The notes under the pieces are model-generated. The model ran no database searches, was not told where the DNA came from, and worked only from the letters and a program-made list of their open reading frames with translations. A program made the position numbers and the translations under genes. A stretch of 64,000 bases of DNA from the NCBI GenBank assembly GCA_963170055.1, contig CAUJGJ010000149.1:20201-84200 (forward strand). Reading direction: 5' to 3'. The DNA is from Halisarca cf. caerulea. Lineage: Eukaryota; Porifera; Demospongiae; Chondrillida; Halisarcidae. Below, piece after piece: positions 9,469 through 20,209 of the stretch. The first letter of the stretch is position 1. Each line of letters opens with the position of its first letter.

Positions 9469-9582
9469 TTTTCCTTTGATGGTCCTTTTGTAGAGAACTT
9501 CGCCATCTTTCACAACAAACTTTGTCGATTTATTTCTGATAACTCTCTCCTTGTTCTCAGTGCAGTTCTCTGGATAGCTCTT
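9469..9582 (-). pseudogene. Integrase-like transposase, N-terminal exon
   Basis: 38 codons, SYPENCTENKERVIRNKSTK then FVVKDGEVLYKR, bounded by a TTTAAAG acceptor and a GTAAGG donor. This matches the stretch just before the HHCC zinc finger of gypsy-type integrases. The HHCC finger and the first two catalytic Asp positions should follow but do not occur in the 290 bases before the next exon, which points to an internal deletion. Confidence 0.6.
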
Positions 9583-9659
9583 CTTTAAAACATAAGTCAA
9601 CGTTTTTAAAAAATGACACATTCGGCCAAAGTTGGCACCTTAAACTTTTCATGTTTTTT

Positions 9660-9862
9660 GGGATGACACCTATGATCGGAAGAATTCTTCAGCTTTAAGT
9701 TTTAGCTTGAATCTCCTTCGAAACAAACGTTTGTAAAACCCGGACCAAAATTCATGTAGCCAGACCAAAATTCCTAAGGAAGAATGGTCCAGCTGGACTA
9801 AATTTTCCAGAAAATATGGTCCGCAGGACCAAAAATTCACACGGACCAAAATTCCTGTGACA
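9660..9862 (-). repeat. Right terminal inverted repeat of the Ginger-like element
   Basis: Read on the minus strand it begins TGTCACAGGAATTTTGGTCC, then three further ...TTTTGGTCC-type units and GGTCCGGGTT. The repeated ATTTTGGTC unit could be a binding site array for the transposase (inference). Confidence 0.65.
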
Positions 9863-9869
9863 GATCTAG

Positions 9870-10260
9870 AATTTATTCCAATAATTTACACTGCAGTTGG
9901 ACTTCTTTGGGGTGGAAACCCCTCTCCCCCACTGGATAGAACCCTGCCTAGCCCTTAGCTGTACCTAGTTTGTAGTTACATACAAGGAACTCAAGCTTAG
10001 CTACACTGCTATATAGTAACCTGGATCACTGGTATGGTTTCCTCAGTTCGAAAGACTTGCCAACAATTATCACCTACTGCTATGTTTGTGCAATTGGGCT
10101 ATAGTATGACATTTGTATACGTTATACAATGGGAACAGGAGGTTTGGTGATTTACACACTTGAGGGTAGGTGTGAATCGCTAAATCTTCAATTCACATTG
10201 TATAACTATCTTGTGCGTACCATGATGCTGGACCTTCGGATGTAGCCATTCATTTCCCAC
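9870..10260. other. No gene recognised
   Basis: A small inverted repeat CGCTAAATCTTCAATTCACA / GTGATTTACACACTTGAGGG-type around 10140-10200; otherwise nothing supported. Confidence 0.35.
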
Positions 10261-10266
10261 CTATTT

Positions 10267-12010
10267 CTACCACACTGCGAATGGAGAGATGGCTGCATGA
10301 TCCTTTCCTATCAGAATTATTCTGTGATTACCGTTAAGGTAGAGGTGGTTATTACGAGACACATAAAAATCTGTTGCCAGGTAACCACAGTAGTCAAACA
10401 AAATACTCATGCTATAGAGGTTTGTCAGAAATGGTAGGGGCACAGAGCTTGATTTAGTGGGGTTCAATGTTGTCGCAGCTGTATGCCTTAGAGTTATTGA
10501 GTGATGAAATATCATGGTGAACTTCTTCAGTGGTAATGTTAATAGTGTGGAGTTGATTTGTTGGTGTTGGGACTTGATCCATTGGAGGGAGAACAAAATC
10601 ACTCTTTGTCAATATCGAATGAAAGTAATTGTTGAATGAGTTGGCTATTTTGAGGGAGGCTGATACAGGTTGGTCGGAGTTGGCAGCAAACATGGAACAA
10701 GGAATGGAGTTATTAGCAGATAGAGATTTAATGTAAGTGAATAGGGCTTTGGAATTACTGAGGCTATGAGCTATTAGCCTGTGTTCATAGGTCTGTTTGG
10801 TTGTTTCCATGAGTGTTTGTAACTCAGATTCACTGCTTGCAAGTTTGTTTAATTGGTAGGTGGTAGAGGTAGCCTTGACCTTCCAACATAGAATGCGGAT
10901 GCATTTGACCTTGTGATGGATATTGGAATCAAACCATTTGGGGGAGTGGTGTGAAACGGTGACATGGGGTATGAATCTGGATTGACCATGAATGATTGCA
11001 TCTTTGACATGCTTCCAAACTGCATTGATAGATGAAGATATTGAATTGGAGAGATGCATAGCTATTGAATCAGATGTTAAATAGTCGAAGAGACCACAAG
11101 TGTTAGTACGTGAGTATAGCCAAATAGTTTTGTTGTGTTTGGTTGGGGGAGGTGTGGGACAGTGGTTGTAACCGAAGAAGATCAAGTAGTGGTCTGATTT
11201 GGAGGGTGAGAATGACTTGTTTACTGTAATACTGGATAGGTGTTCAGGATTGGAGGTGGCAATGATATCCAGAGTTTTTCCTTTGATGTGGGTGGGTTCG
11301 CTTATAACTTGGTCTAAATTGGTTGAAGAAGATAGTCACATAGTAAGACGCCTTGTGTTGAGTTAGCTGAAAAAGATAGCCAGTCAATTTCTGGAAGATT
11401 AAAGTCACCTACTAAGATGATGCTGTGGGAAGTAGCAGGAAGGTTAGTAATAAGATAGATAATGAGTTTGAATGACTCGATTGGGGTGCTGGGAGGGTTG
11501 TATATGCAAGCTATGGCATTGAATTTGGTAAGGATAGGATAATTACAATCAATTTAAATATTAGTGACACAAGATAGTAGCTTGATGGTATAATCGTAGA
11601 GGCTGTAATAAAGATGCCACCACCACGAGATGGTCTGTCAATTCTGTAAATATTGAATCCATAGGGCAAGATTTCATTGTCGACGTTGGTTGAAGGAGTT
11701 AGCCATGTTTCTGTGAGGCAGATGATATCAAATTTAGCATAGATAAGAGATTGAGTAAAAGTAAATAATATTATATTATTGTTGATACAGAGCCCAATAT
11801 GATAATGTGGTTGTCAATTTTGGGGCTGTTTGGGTTGATTTGGAGCTGGAATGGTGGTTGTAGCCTGATGTAACCTGTGTCTGTTGGAGGTTGGATTGGT
11901 TGTGGATGGATTTGGACGGGAGAATGTGTTGTGGTTTACGGAACTGGGATTACAACTTGATGGTGTAAATGAAGTGGAGGCAGGAAGGGGAGACTGAGCT
12001 ACTAATGGTG
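10267..12010 (-). pseudogene. CR1/L2-type LINE, endonuclease part only
   Basis: Minus strand reads as an APE-type endonuclease: FDIICLTETWLTPS near 11735, RPSRGGGIFI, then VGDFNLPEIDW at about 11380-11410 and KTLDIIATSNPEHLS near 11260. It is followed by the linker to the RT: FNNYFHSILTKSDFVLPP, EEVHHDISSLNNSKA. The frame breaks near 10454 and the RT itself is missing, so the copy is truncated on its 3' side, unusual for a LINE. An upstream Ser/Pro/Thr-rich stretch (12086-11814) may be its ORF1-like or 5' part. Confidence 0.75.
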
Positions 12011-12011
12011 G

Positions 12012-12110
12012 TTTTGTAGGCCAATCTCTTTGAAGAGCTTTGCAAATATTAGACAACGGTGTATGGCTCCGGAGCACCATTGGCATTTTAAGATGATTGA
12101 GAGAGAAACC
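12012..12110 (+). repeat. Composite-repeat A-arm fragment
   Basis: TTGTAGGCCAATCTCTTTGA and GTATGGCTCCGGAGCACCAT match 26395-26460. It continues at 13334 after the LINE insertion. Confidence 0.7.
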
Positions 12111-12325
12111 ATTGCATTAATTGCAAGATACGTATGTGTATTACAAGGATAAGAATATAATTATAATAATAGTGCAGCCTCTGACACAAGCTAACATGTG
12201 TGACATGGGCTTGGCAAGACATTTGGAGTCCTTTTATGGTACAATTTATATTGTGAGTAATAATGAATAATATACGTCAGCAGTTTAATTCTATATGGAA
12301 AGTACATGAACTGGTGAATGATTAG

Positions 12326-13330
12326 CTACGACAAAGTATATAGAGTTTTGTGGCTGTCCCAGTCTTTGGACCGGCGGGCTCTAAAGACATAATAAGAGCA
12401 GCCTAAAACCACTTTGGCTGCTTGGGCCATAATGTCCTTGGCCTCATTCTTTGAGAGGAATGGGTAGGCTTTTCGTAGGGCTTGGATAGCCAATGGCGGA
12501 TACTGGCAAAGTGATCCAACTGCTATGGTGTAGTACGATACCTCCCTAGTGTGTGGATGTGATTTAAGGTCTCCGATCAGGGGCTGGTATTTGGCTTGCT
12601 TGCAATGCCTTGCTTCTTTCAAGTTTTCAGTGGTATTGGCCAGGATGGTGAGCTCCAAAATATGGACATCACCCCAAGAAACAATCATAAGGTCCAGCTG
12701 ATCTGATGTTGTTGAGAGGCTTGTTGGGATGGTGGCTGGTGGGTTATTGCTGGCTCTGAGGCCTGGGAGGTCTGCATACAGGGTCTTGGATGGACTGAGA
12801 GCTGGGATGAGTGCCTTCGCAAATGTTTGCAGGACCAAATCGTTGGGCCAGGTATATCTACCTTGGTTTAGGGCTGTTGGACATCCATTTAAGTTGTGTT
12901 TTCTGGTTGGTTGTGGCCAAGAGCATAAGGGGCATTTTGAGTCAGTTTGTATCCTCCATCTGCACAAGTTTAGAGGTGTGGGTAACAATCAGTTCTGGCT
13001 TTTAACAAGAAGCTTAATGGGCCAGCTGGCAAGCCAGATTGAATCCTGGACCAAATTTTGTAGTCTGCCTCAAAGATAACTTATGTCCTAAACTTGGGAT
13101 TGGACCGAGAGGGTGTCATGATGTTTGTCCCAGTGGTTGACTTGCATGGGCTTCAATAACCTTTCTAGTCGCTTGCTTCAGTTGTAATGCAGGTTTAGAA
13201 GGTGGAAGATCTTTGGTTGATTCTCTAGCAGACTTGAGTAGGTCAAGAGAGGGTGGTGGGATTGAGCTGGGCAAATTTTGAATGGAAAGGCTTTGAGCCA
13301 GCTCCTGAAGCAATGGATCTGTGGAAGTTG
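12326..13330 (-). pseudogene. LINE ORF2 C-terminal part
   Basis: Minus strand: LPTPLNLCRWRIQTDSKCPL with CPLC...H...C zinc-knuckle-like pattern, NGCPTALNQGRYTW, HILELTILANTTENLKEARH and YYVFRARRSKDW. This is the usual 3' domain of invertebrate LINEs after the RT. Upstream pieces 13313-13116 belong to the same ORF. It was inserted into the composite repeat between 12110 and 13334. Same or related family as the + strand RT at 63142. Confidence 0.8.
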
Positions 13331-13333
13331 TGT

Positions 13334-13525
13334 TAAGCTACAGGTCACCAGGAAGGGTCCAGAGGTCTCATTTTCACTAGTGAATTCCGATTGTTAGTAC
13401 AAGGTGCCTTTTGCAGGTTTTGAAGCTACACCTATATTTCTAAACCGAGAAAAGTTTTAATAGGCAAATCCCATACTTTCACCGGATCAGCCATTTTTGG
13501 ATCAGTGTAGCGGAATGGCTACACT
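13334..13525 (+). repeat. Composite-repeat B-arm fragment
   Basis: CTACAGGTCACCAGGAAGGG, GATTGTTAGTACAAGGTGCC and AATAGGCAAATCCCATACTT match 26510-26660. It is cut at ATGGCTACAC by the RT element and resumes at 16827. Confidence 0.75.
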
Positions 13526-13623
13526 GATTCATTTCAATTGGGAATATGGCGGACAATCAGCAATCAGCAGGATGAATTCTCTAGAAACAAAGTTCTTTCA
13601 AAACCACAGCAAAGTTCATTGCC

Positions 13624-14010
13624 TTGACTTGCTGTAGATGCAATAGGACTGGATTTTGCGCAAATTGCAAATGCTCTAAGAATAGAACTGCTTGTCAAGA
13701 TTATTGGCCAAAACGACTTGGATTGTGTCAAAATTCATCAAACCAACCTTCAAATGTAGCAAACCGTGGTGAAACACCAAGTACTACTGATAATTCAGTT
13801 CAACAGCCTAACACTCAAGTGAGTACCGATCAAAAATGTTCATTAGACAACACAGATTCATCAACTGTCTTCACCTGCCTGACTAGACCGATTAGCTCTT
13901 ATTTCAACTGGGGGACCCTTAGCGGTGAGGGATTCTATGATATAGTGGCAGAGATCTATAAAGAATTAGTGTTCTGTAAACAGAACATTTCATGGTCCTA
14001 TCAGGTAGTG
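13624..14010 (+). pseudogene. Cys-rich N-terminal finger of RT element
   Basis: CCRCNRTGFCANCKCSKNRT then ACQDYW, eight Cys in about 40 residues, as in the short Cys-rich heads of this RT class. Ser/Thr/Gln-rich tail. It breaks near 14010 (SWSYQVV then stop). Confidence 0.6.
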
Positions 14011-14121
14011 TAGGTAAGTTTTGTCAGCCAATTAGCCAGCCTCTTCCAAGCCTATGCTGATCAATCATCAATGGAGTCTATAGCATTGAAAGTAGCTATG
14101 GGGGGTTGAGTATCTATAGTT

Positions 14122-14590
14122 ATGCAGACATTACTATTGCAGAAACCAGATCCCAAAAATAAAACCCAGGACCACAATAAACACCTCCAACGGAGACTAG
14201 AAATGTGGATTAACAGAGACATCAGAGAGCTTTTCACAAAAGGACGTTTTTTACAAGATTGCTTGCCTTTACAAACATCCAAAGACAACTTTGAAGACAT
14301 TTCCAGAAAATTTTGCGAACTTTTGTCCATGCAAGGGCAAGACAAAATCAGCCCTTAACTACCTTTCAATGAATACAACAGGTGAAATATTAAACCCGCA
14401 AGATGTCATCCAGCCCACTCCCGAATCAGACCCCATGTCAGTGTTGGAAATACTTGAGAAGCAGCACCCCTCATCATCAGATCCTAATCCAGAAATACTC
14501 CTTCATGATGATAAATTTTGCTTACCATTCAATAACATCATCTTGGACAATCTCGATGGTGACTTCATCAAGCAAGCTGCAATCTGATGC
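14122..14590 (+). pseudogene. N-terminal extension of RT element
   Basis: LQKPDPKNKTQDHNKHLQRR, WINRDIRELFTKGR and, after a frameshift near 14350, EILNPQDVIQ, SVLEILEKQHPSSS, LDGDFIKQAA. This is the family's conserved pre-RT segment. An in-frame stop follows at about 14585. Confidence 0.65.
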
Positions 14591-14599
14591 CAAGGGGCT

Positions 14600-15460
14600 G
14601 CTGACCTATCTGGATTGGATTCCACAGCCTGGCGTCGAGTGTGCTGTTCATTCCAACATGCCTCTCGAGACCTTTGTAACACTTTAGCATTGAATGTCGA
14701 ATTTGCACTCAAAAGTGTATCTGCCAGTAGTGTGTCAGCCTTTGTGGTTTGCTGCCTCATAGCCCTGAATAAATGCCCAGGTGTTAGACCCATCGGGATT
14801 GGGGAGGTTTCACGTAGAATCGTTGACAAAGCAGTCATGCAAGTGGTCAAGGACAACATTGCCAAGTCTACTGGACCTCTTCAGACTTGCTCAGATCTAA
14901 AAGGTAGCTGTGACGCTGCAGTTCATTCTACTCAAGAATTTTCTAATCAAGACATCCATGGAGTCCTGCTAGTGGATGCTTCAAACACATTCAACACCCT
15001 TAATCGAAAGTCAGCAATCCATAACATAAAGATAACTTGTCCATCAGTGAGTACGATCCTGTCCAACACCTACCAGTCTCCAATTTGAATGTTCATACCG
15101 GAAAGAGGAGAAATACTCTCTCGGGAGGGTACAACCCAGGGAGACCCTCTAGGTATGGCCATGTATGCCCTTGCTTTAATGCCATTAATACGCCATCTTC
15201 ATGACAATCTCCCTGATGTTGCCCAGGTGTGGTTTGCAGATTATTCGACAGCAAGTGCTAAGTCAAAGCTATTGAGAAGATGGTGGGATTTACTATTGGA
15301 AACTGGACCCAAGTATGGATATCATCCTAATGGAAAGAAAGCGTTCCTGATTGTGAAACCCAAACATGAAGAAAAAGCAGCAAAAGCTTTTGGTGGTACT
15401 AATGTCAACATAACAACACATGGTAAACGACATCTGGGAGCTGCATGCAATCAGTTCTAA
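14600..15460 (+). pseudogene. Reverse transcriptase domain of RT element
   Basis: GLDSTAWRRVCCSF, NKCPGVRPIGIGEVSRRI, GVLLVDASNTFNTLNRKSA (motif A Asp in VDAS), EGTTQGDPLGMAMYALAL (motif B) and VWFADYS (motif C). Motif C should end in two Asp, but the second is Tyr here, so the site is dead. One in-frame stop at 15086-15088 after TYQSPI. The thumb region continues GPKYGYHPNGKKAFLIVK. Confidence 0.85.
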
Positions 15461-15469
15461 GGAATTCAT

Positions 15470-16704
15470 CACCAAGTACGTGGAAACAAAGTTAAAGAGT
15501 GGATAGATGAAATTGAACTACTTTCCAAAATTGCCAAAAGTGAACCACATGCAGCATTCTATGTATGGCTTTATCCACATAATGGAACCACATCTGCAGA
15601 ACAGTACTAGATATATGTCACCTATTACAACTACTTGAAAATGCAATCAACCAAACCTTTATTCCATTCATCACCAAACGTCCCTCTTGGTCCATCTTAA
15701 AGAGAGAACTCCTTGCCTTGCCAGCAAGACTTGGAGGACTAGGTCTGGTGAATCCAGTCACCAATGCTCAGAATGAGTATAAAGCATCATGCAAGGTGAC
15801 CGTTCCCTTGTCGCAACAAATTGTCTCTCAAGATGCTAGTAGCCATACCAACATTGATACCAACCAGCTCAAATCATCTCTCAAATGGAGCAAAAGAGAA
15901 AGACAAAGTCTACAATTTCAAGCTGTGTGATCACAACTACCAATGACTAAGGCTTCTTGATTGTGCAAGCGAGAAAGGGGTATTACAACACTCCCGATTG
16001 AAGAACATGGCTTTCTACTCCACAAGGGAGCCTTTTGAGACACCATTTATCTACAATATGGCTGGGAGCTCCCTGGTACTCCCAGTAAAAGCAGCTGTGG
16101 AGCTACCTTTACTGTTGATCTTGCCATGACATGTGCAAAAGGTGGTTACACCATCATCTGCCACAATGAAGTCAGGAATGTTACTGCTAACCTTCTAGCA
16201 GAGGTATGCCACAACACGTGCACCGAACCAGTTCTGCAGCCATTGTTAGGTGAAGTACTTCAACCAACAACTGCCAACTCAAGTGAAGAAGCATGGGCCG
16301 ACATCAGGGTAAGAGGCATTTTTCGACATCAGGGTATTCTACCCCAATGCCTCTTCCTACCATAACAGAGACCTGAAAGCCTCTACAAACATCATGAGAC
16401 TCTGAAGAAGAGAGAATATGGCCAAAGGATTCACGAGATAGAATACAGCACATTTACACCACTGGTCCTCTCTACAAGTGGGGGTATGTCTCCTGAAACA
16501 TACATCTTCAAGAAGCTTGCCTCAGACATTGCCATCAAGAGAAACCTAGACTACAGCACAGTACTGGGTTGGCTTTGGTACAGAATCAGCTTTGCGCTGT
16601 TGCACTCTGCTATCATGGCCATCAGAGGCACCAGGAGCACTGCCTACACTACCACAACTGATATCCTCCTAGCTGTCAAAGAAGGAGGAGTACCACAAGC
16701 CTAA
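15470..16704 (+). pseudogene. RT element C-terminal region, possible PD-(D/E)XK nuclease
   Basis: LPARLGGLGLVNPVTNAQ, then CAKGGYTIICHNEVRN, ANLLAEVCHNTCTEPVLQPL, GEVLQPT, ADIRVRG, YSTFTPLVLSTSGGM and GWLWYRISFALLHSAI. The E..GE..D.RV spacing recalls restriction-like endonucleases of site-specific LINEs (inference). Several frame changes near 15600, 15930 and 16365. Confidence 0.65.
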
Positions 16705-16826
16705 CTTTCGTGTATTGTGTATTTGACTAAGTATTCGATCCCATTCTTGAGTAACATTGAGTCTCTAATTATTTATGTCATATTTATTGTAAGTAACTAT
16801 TGTTACTATATATGCTTGTAAAAAAA

Positions 16827-17044
16827 ACCGAGACTAGACGAATGCATACGTACACAAAGGCACGCATTGGATAATCGACTACTTCAGCGCTCTTTTGTTC
16901 GAGCCTTTGCATCTAGCTGGGTACACTAACTTTAGTCAACTTTCTTACAAAATTTGATTGCATTCCTTCTCAACTGCAGTGAAAACCTTCTTTAGCAGCC
17001 TCTATTCGAGCAACTGTGTTTTGAATGAAACAGTGCATGAACAA
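16827..17044 (+). repeat. Composite-repeat B arm, resumed
   Basis: CCGAGACTAGACGAATGC, CGACTACTTCAGCGCTCTTT, TCCTTCTCAACTGCAGTGAA, leading directly into foldback F2. Confidence 0.75.
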
Positions 17045-17330
17045 GGGTGTATAAAAACCATTGAAAAATGGTAAATGGATGTAGGATTGACACAGGACCG
17101 TGCAATAAGATTTTATCAAAAAAGGATCCTCCAAAAACACTTGGAATAAGGTTAAGTTGTAAAACAGGCACAGGGCTAAGTGGTGATGATGGGCATAGGC
17201 CTATACATTGACAAGGTTAGACGGGTATAGGGCTAGACAGAGTTTAGTTGAACTGAGTGCACACTATGCAAATTCCTACATCTTGTAGCATACTCATATT
17301 AATATGAGCGTATATACTACATCAACATAC
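17045..17330 (+). repeat. Foldback element F2, half copy
   Basis: GGTGTATAAAAACCATTG, GATTGACACAGGACCGTGC, GGATCCTCCAAAAACACTTG. It stops after the inner ATTAATATGAGCGTATATAC, so the second arm is missing. Confidence 0.75.
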
Positions 17331-18325
17331 AATCAAATTAAATCAAATTGAATCAGTTCCGGTGGCTGCAGTTGGTGATCTCCTTAATCTCTCGGTGGCA
17401 CGAAGAGGAGAAGACAGTGCCAGGTCAATGTGGTTCCTATTCTGAATAGAATCACAGTATTATAGATGTATGTATACATGCAATAATTACGCACTGACTC
17501 ATTATTAAAGCCAGTGATCAAAGTTATGTACTTTACAACTATTCCACAATACTTTCCAATCATTATCTCAAATGCAAAAGGTTTGTTTTAGATTTTGTTC
17601 TCAAGTCTGACTGGTTTACCTAAGTTATTTTGTTTGTGAATTCTCCTTTGTCCTACTACTTCATTTGTGATAATCATGCTCTTAAAAACACATAACTGTG
17701 GTCAATAGTGCATCTTGTTAAAAGGGCCAGTCTCTGCACTATCACCTCTGATAATCTGATTGTGCAAGCCATCCTGAGGTGCAGTGGAGCTCCTCACTTG
17801 GCAGACAGTGTGGTCTTGAAAAGATTTGGTGCATGCTGTGTCAGTATTAAAAGTTAATGTACGTATAGTTATCCAGAAGATCATTCCACTCATGCAATTA
17901 GATCCACAAAATACAAGTGGTTTAGAGTGTTTTTTGTTCTAAAGTTTGGCTGGATTTAGTGCTTGTATCTGTGTGTTCTTCATACATTTTCCTGCTCCTT
18001 TTTAATGATACATGTAGACAAGATCTTTTAATTATATTGTAAATCTTGTTCTGAACTATAGGTTAGAATAGCATTATAACCATATCTTTAGTTACATTCT
18101 GCACTTTGCAGAGTGTAGTCAGAAAGGCTTGAAATACTGTCACACTGTCTACTTTCACATTTTCAAATTTGTACATACACAGTGTTCCTCCATGTATTTA
18201 CTACTTTGATTGATTGCATAACAAGCATAGAAATCCGATACGGTGATCTCATCACCAATTATTACATAACATACATAATATGAACAATATAAGTTTATAT
18301 GCAGTACTGAGAGTTGCCAATCTTG
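17331..18325. other. No gene recognised
   Basis: AT-rich. 18060-18195 (TTCTGCACTTTGCAGAGTGT, GTCACACTGTCTACTTTCAC) is a repeat also at 19268-19385. No supported ORF. Confidence 0.4.
18060..18200. repeat. Dispersed repeat R1, copy 1
   Basis: About 130 bases, CTGCACTTTGCAGAGTGTAG and CACACTGTCTACTTTCAC, roughly 85 percent alike to 19262-19392 by eye. Confidence 0.7.
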
Positions 18326-18329
18326 TTGG

Positions 18330-18422
18330 AGTATCTATGGTCCTTCTCAACTGCAGTGGAAGCCTTCTTTCTACAGCCTCTATTCGAACAGCTTTGTTTT
18401 TAAGGAGAAACCACATGAAGAA
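18330..18422 (+). repeat. Composite-repeat B-arm end
   Basis: TCCTTCTCAACTGCAGTGGA and CCTCTATTCGAACAGC immediately before F3. Confidence 0.65.
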
Positions 18423-19258
18423 GGGTGTATAATAACCATTTTAAAATGGTAAATGGATGTAGGATTGACACAGGACTGTGCGAAAAGGGTTTATCAAAAA
18501 AGGATCCTCCAAAACCCTTAGAACAAGGGTAAGTTCTGAAACAGGCACATGCAGGGCTAGGTGGGCAAGACGGGCAGGGCTAGATGAGCATTGGGCTATA
18601 CACACACAAGGCTAGATGGGCATAGAACTACACAGAGTTTCGTGTGGCATATACTGTACATACGTATGTGCGGGATGTAGGGATTTGCTTAGTGTGCACT
18701 TAGTCCTACTAAATTCTGTCTAGTTCTATACCCATCAAGCCTCATGTATGTATAAACGTTGACCGAGTCTCAAAATGTTCATGTACAATACCAATGATTA
18801 ACACAGCAACAAAGCCAATTGCAACACAAATACAGATAAGACTAGAAAAACTTCGACCCTACACACTGCTACTACACACTGTATATTCTAAGACACTACA
18901 CACATGGTACAACATGAGGTACATACTACACGGGACTACTAAAAATAGATACAGTAACTAAATGTAACCATAGACATACAATGATAACCATGAACATGTG
19001 ATAGTAACCATAAACATGCATCAACGTCTACAATCTATAGTTAAACACACATTTAGTTAAGTATTGTTGTAAGCACTTGCTTACATATGTAAAGCCACAT
19101 GCTCAGTTAGCCCTGCCCGTCTTGCCCTTTGCCCACCTAGCCTGGTATGTGCCTGTTTCACAGCTTACCCGTGTTCCAAGGTTTTTGGAGGGACCCTTTC
19201 TGCACAGTCCTGTGTCAATCATACATCCATTTACCATTTTTAAACAGTTTTTATAGAC
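18423..19258. mobile_element. Foldback element F3 with an internal insertion
   Basis: Left arm 18423-18755 (GGATTGACACAGGACTGTGC, CTAGATGGGCATAG), right arm 19100-19258 (GCCCTGCCCGTCTTGCCC, CTGTGTCAATCATACATCC). About 340 bases (18760-19095) of unrelated AT-rich sequence separate them. Confidence 0.75.
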
Positions 19259-19261
19259 ATT

Positions 19262-19392
19262 ATATATTTAGTTACACTCTGCACTTTGCAGAGTGTGGTC
19301 AGAAAGGCTTAAAATACAGTCACACTGTCTACTTGCACTTCTTAAAATTTGTATGTACAATAAGTAGTGTTCCCCCATGTATTTACAATTGA
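19262..19392. repeat. Dispersed repeat R1, copy 2
   Basis: Second copy of 18060-18200, directly after foldback F3. Confidence 0.7.
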
Positions 19393-19529
19393 CACAAGCA
19401 ATGACCAGTCATTTTTAGCTTGATGTGACCGCATTATTATGGGTGGTAGATATAATATACACAGATTGTTTTATTGATTGTGATGTGTATATGTATGTGC
19501 ATAGTTAACACACATCACTTTTTCAAAGT

Positions 19530-19692
19530 GCAACTTGGATTGTGGATCAACAATGGGATTTCATAATTAGCAGTCTATTTAATGGTTGTATTAATAAGAA
19601 GTGTTATCTATTAGGTGTACAAGTGTACGATTTTGTCATCAGCCAGGGTCACTTAAATGTGTAGCTGTAGAATGGAGAACCTAGAATATACA
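19530..19692. repeat. Dispersed repeat R2, copy 1
   Basis: ACTTGGATTGTGGATCAACA, GCCAGGGTCACTTAAATGTG. Second copy at 22918-23083, just after RT copy 2. Confidence 0.8.
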
Positions 19693-19744
19693 AACTGATG
19701 TCGTGCAAATCTGAAGTTACTTTGGGTTTGTACTGTATGATGTA

Positions 19745-20206
19745 CTGTATTGCGGAAAATTTTAACGAATTTCATGAATACCCCAGCATTCGCAAAATCT
19801 AAGACTTTATTCAGACATTCACAGCTACGTTGGGCTTACATAGTTCATACATACCGGGTAACTGCACCATTGTTCTTTGCTGCAATTGACTTGGTGCAAT
19901 TGCAGTTGGTACAAAGATTTTGTCGGCTTCTATCACCTTTTCAGTTATTAAAACGAGTCATTCAGGCGGAGTATGTACTCCTGAAGCTTGACCACCCATT
20001 TCTAAGCAAAAAGTATAACCTCAGATCTTCGAATGAAGTCTGAATGATGCAAACTTCTTTTCCTTAAGCCATTTCGTTCATACGATACACACCAAAACTA
20101 CTTTGCCACCATTGCCTAGCAAAAAATGGCTGAAATTTAGGGATTCGCAAAATTCACAAAATAGAGCCACTCGCGAAAGTTCCCGTGAAAATTTCCCGCT
20201 ATACAG
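19745..20206. mobile_element. TA-type element with CTGTATNGCGGAAA ends
   Basis: CTGTATTGCGGAAAATTTT ... GAAAATTTCCCGCTATACAG with TA at both flanks (19743-19744, 20207-20208). 462 bases, no supported ORF. End sequence is related to the element at 24486-25014. Confidence 0.7.
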
Positions 20207-20209
20207 TAG

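Larger units (their letters stand above)
4635..9862 (-). mobile_element. Ginger-like DNA transposon remnant: integrase + Ulp1 protease + PHD-like finger
   Basis: A 5228-base element begins TGTCACCAG and ends CCTGTGACA, and GATC directly flanks both ends (4631-4634, 9863-9866). The terminal regions are imperfect inverted repeats sharing GGACCA, TTTTCTGGAA, GAATTTTGGTCC and AAAACTTAAAG blocks over about 190 bases. One minus-strand multi-exon gene fills it: integrase N-terminal part (9582-9469), integrase tail (9178-8564), linker exons (8445-7853), Ulp1-like protease (about 6110-5600) and PHD-like finger (5590-5351). TGT...ACA ends, a 4-base duplication and introns in an integrase-like transposase fit what I know of Ginger-class transposons. 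An alternative is a gypsy-type retroelement, but no LTRs were seen. It is dead: the integrase core is missing and frameshifts and stops are present. Later repeats inserted at 6206-6455 and 6753-7830. Confidence 0.7.
13526..16826 (+). mobile_element. Finger-RT-nuclease-like retroelement, decayed copy 1
   Basis: The ends are set by the repeat it interrupts: left break after GGAATGGCTACAC, right break at the run before CCGAGACTAG, with a short 3' A-run GTAAAAAAAA. It encodes in order a Cys-rich finger, an N-terminal helical region, an RT and a C-terminal CPKGG-like/nuclease-like region. No LTRs seen. Little or no target duplication is visible. Stops and frameshifts throughout. A second copy is at 21730-22860. 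Confidence 0.75.
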
